DNA of 5,447 bases from Methylocystaceae bacterium (GTDB lineage: Bacteria > Pseudomonadota > Alphaproteobacteria > Rhizobiales > Beijerinckiaceae): the NCBI GenBank assembly GCA_003152255.1, contig PLZT01000505.1, positions 7,181 to 12,627 on the forward strand, read 5' to 3'. The translations under genes were made by a program, and so were the position numbers. Below the pieces are notes generated by a model. The model saw nothing but the letters and a program-made list of their open reading frames with translations. It was not told the origin of the DNA and did not search any database. Positions 4,773 through 5,447 of the stretch are shown here, in pieces. The stretch's first letter is position 1; the number at the start of each line of letters is the position of its first letter.

Positions 4773-5447
4773 CTAATCTCGTCCCCGGCGCGCGCCGCGC
4801 AGGCTTCCCAGACTGACACCCGAGAAACGCAGCGCGCCGACGAGCGCGCCGCCATAGGCGATAGCCCCCACGCTTCCCAGCGCTAGCAGGGCGACGAGAT
4901 TGGCAAGCGCGCCGAAGCGCGCGCCAAACTCCAGCGCCGGTCCTCGACCCATCAACGCCACGACGGCCAGGATGAGCGAGGCGAGGCCGCTCGCCGCCAG
5001 CACTTTGCCGAAACGCGCGTCGAAACGCAGCAAATCGCGCGACATCGCGATTGCGACCAGCGCCCCGAGATTGATCCACAGGCCCACCGAGGTCGCCGTA
5101 GCCAGGCCGACCGCGCCGAGCGGCGTGAACAACGCGACTTTCAGCGCGACATTGATCGCCAAGGCCGTGAGCGCGATCGTCATGGGCGTTTTGGTGTCGC
5201 CGCGCGCCTGAAAGCTCGCGCGCGCCGACGCGACCAGCACCAGCGCCAGCAGGCCGCCGCCATAGGCGGACAAAACATCGGCCGAGGCGTAAGTGTCCAC
5301 CAGCGTGAACTTGCCATGCATGAACAAGCCGCCGACGATAAGTTCCGGAATTGTCATGAATGCGACAACAAAGGGCGCCGCCGCCGCGATGGTGAGCGCC
5401 ATGGCGCGGTTTTGAGCGTCCACCGCTCCGGCGCCGTCGTCCGCCGC
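4773..5447 (-). CDS. murJ: Lipid II flippase MurJ, C-terminal part (cut by window end)
   Basis: MurJ moves lipid II, the peptidoglycan building block, across the inner membrane and belongs to the MOP exporter superfamily. The 224 residues seen are the C-terminal part of a protein usually about 510-530 residues long. Family landmarks are DAQNRAMALTIAAAAPFVVAFMTIP, the GGLFMHGKF segment, LVLVASARASFQARGDTKTPM (the conserved F-A-DTKTP loop), and then a series of hydrophobic helices (ALAINVALKVALFTPLGAVGLATATSVGLWINL and onward). The frame is open through the right edge, so the start lies outside. It ends with a short basic tail (RGARRGRD) before a TAG at 4773-4775. The frame and ending show no damage. 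Confidence 0.95.
   Translation of the reverse strand, partial: AADDGAGAVDAQNRAMALTIAAAAPFVVAFMTIPELIVGGLFMHGKFTLVDTYASADVLSAYGGGLLALVLVASARASFQARGDTKTPMTIALTALAINVALKVALFTPLGAVGLATATSVGLWINLGALVAIAMSRDLLRFDARFGKVLAASGLASLILAVVALMGRGPALEFGARFGALANLVALLALGSVGAIAYGGALVGALRFSGVSLGSLRGARRGRD

Noticed and set aside
1..5447. Mobile element, CRISPR, toxin-antitoxin or defence locus
   Set aside because: No transposase, integrase, regular spaced repeats or recognisable toxin/antitoxin pair is visible on either strand. The tRNA is intact, with no repeated 3' end nearby to suggest an integration site.

Overview
This 5.4-kb window looks like ordinary chromosome from a GC-rich alphaproteobacterium, most likely order Hyphomicrobiales (Rhizobiales). 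The clues are a Pal with the [13 protein letters not shown] ending common in that order, a small lipoprotein that resembles one I recall from the same group, GC-rich codon use and short AT-rich regulatory patches. Genus is not decidable from the sequence alone. I found no phage, transposon, CRISPR or defence genes.

Layout, left to right. Minus strand: the N-terminal 150 residues of glutamate 5-kinase ProB (cut by the window start), preceded by the molybdopterin-guanine dinucleotide adapter MobB. A roughly 400-bp stretch with no supported gene follows. Plus strand: a 70-residue ChaB-family protein. Minus strand: tRNA-Trp(CCA) with an encoded CCA end, then an apparent two-gene unit transcribed pal first, then a DUF1348/NTF2-like protein. 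Plus strand, divergent from pal: an uncharacterised lipoprotein, then a 38-residue single-pass membrane protein preceded by a strong hairpin and a perfect Shine-Dalgarno. Minus strand at the right end: the C-terminal 224 residues of the lipid II flippase MurJ. An imperfect palindrome lies between the convergent ends of the small gene and murJ.

How the genes relate. Pal and MurJ both serve the cell envelope (outer-membrane anchoring, peptidoglycan precursor export), and the divergent lipoprotein is also an envelope protein. The rest are unrelated housekeeping genes (proline synthesis, molybdenum cofactor, tRNA). The pal/lipoprotein intergenic region is the richest non-coding part. It holds overlapping perfect inverted repeats, a separate GTTGCAT-type palindrome and candidate CtrA boxes.

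There is no evidence here for a large new system. The best leads are the 38-residue membrane protein with its hairpin leader, the operator-like palindromes beside pal, the unusual pal-to-DUF1348 junction, and the uncharacterised lipoprotein.
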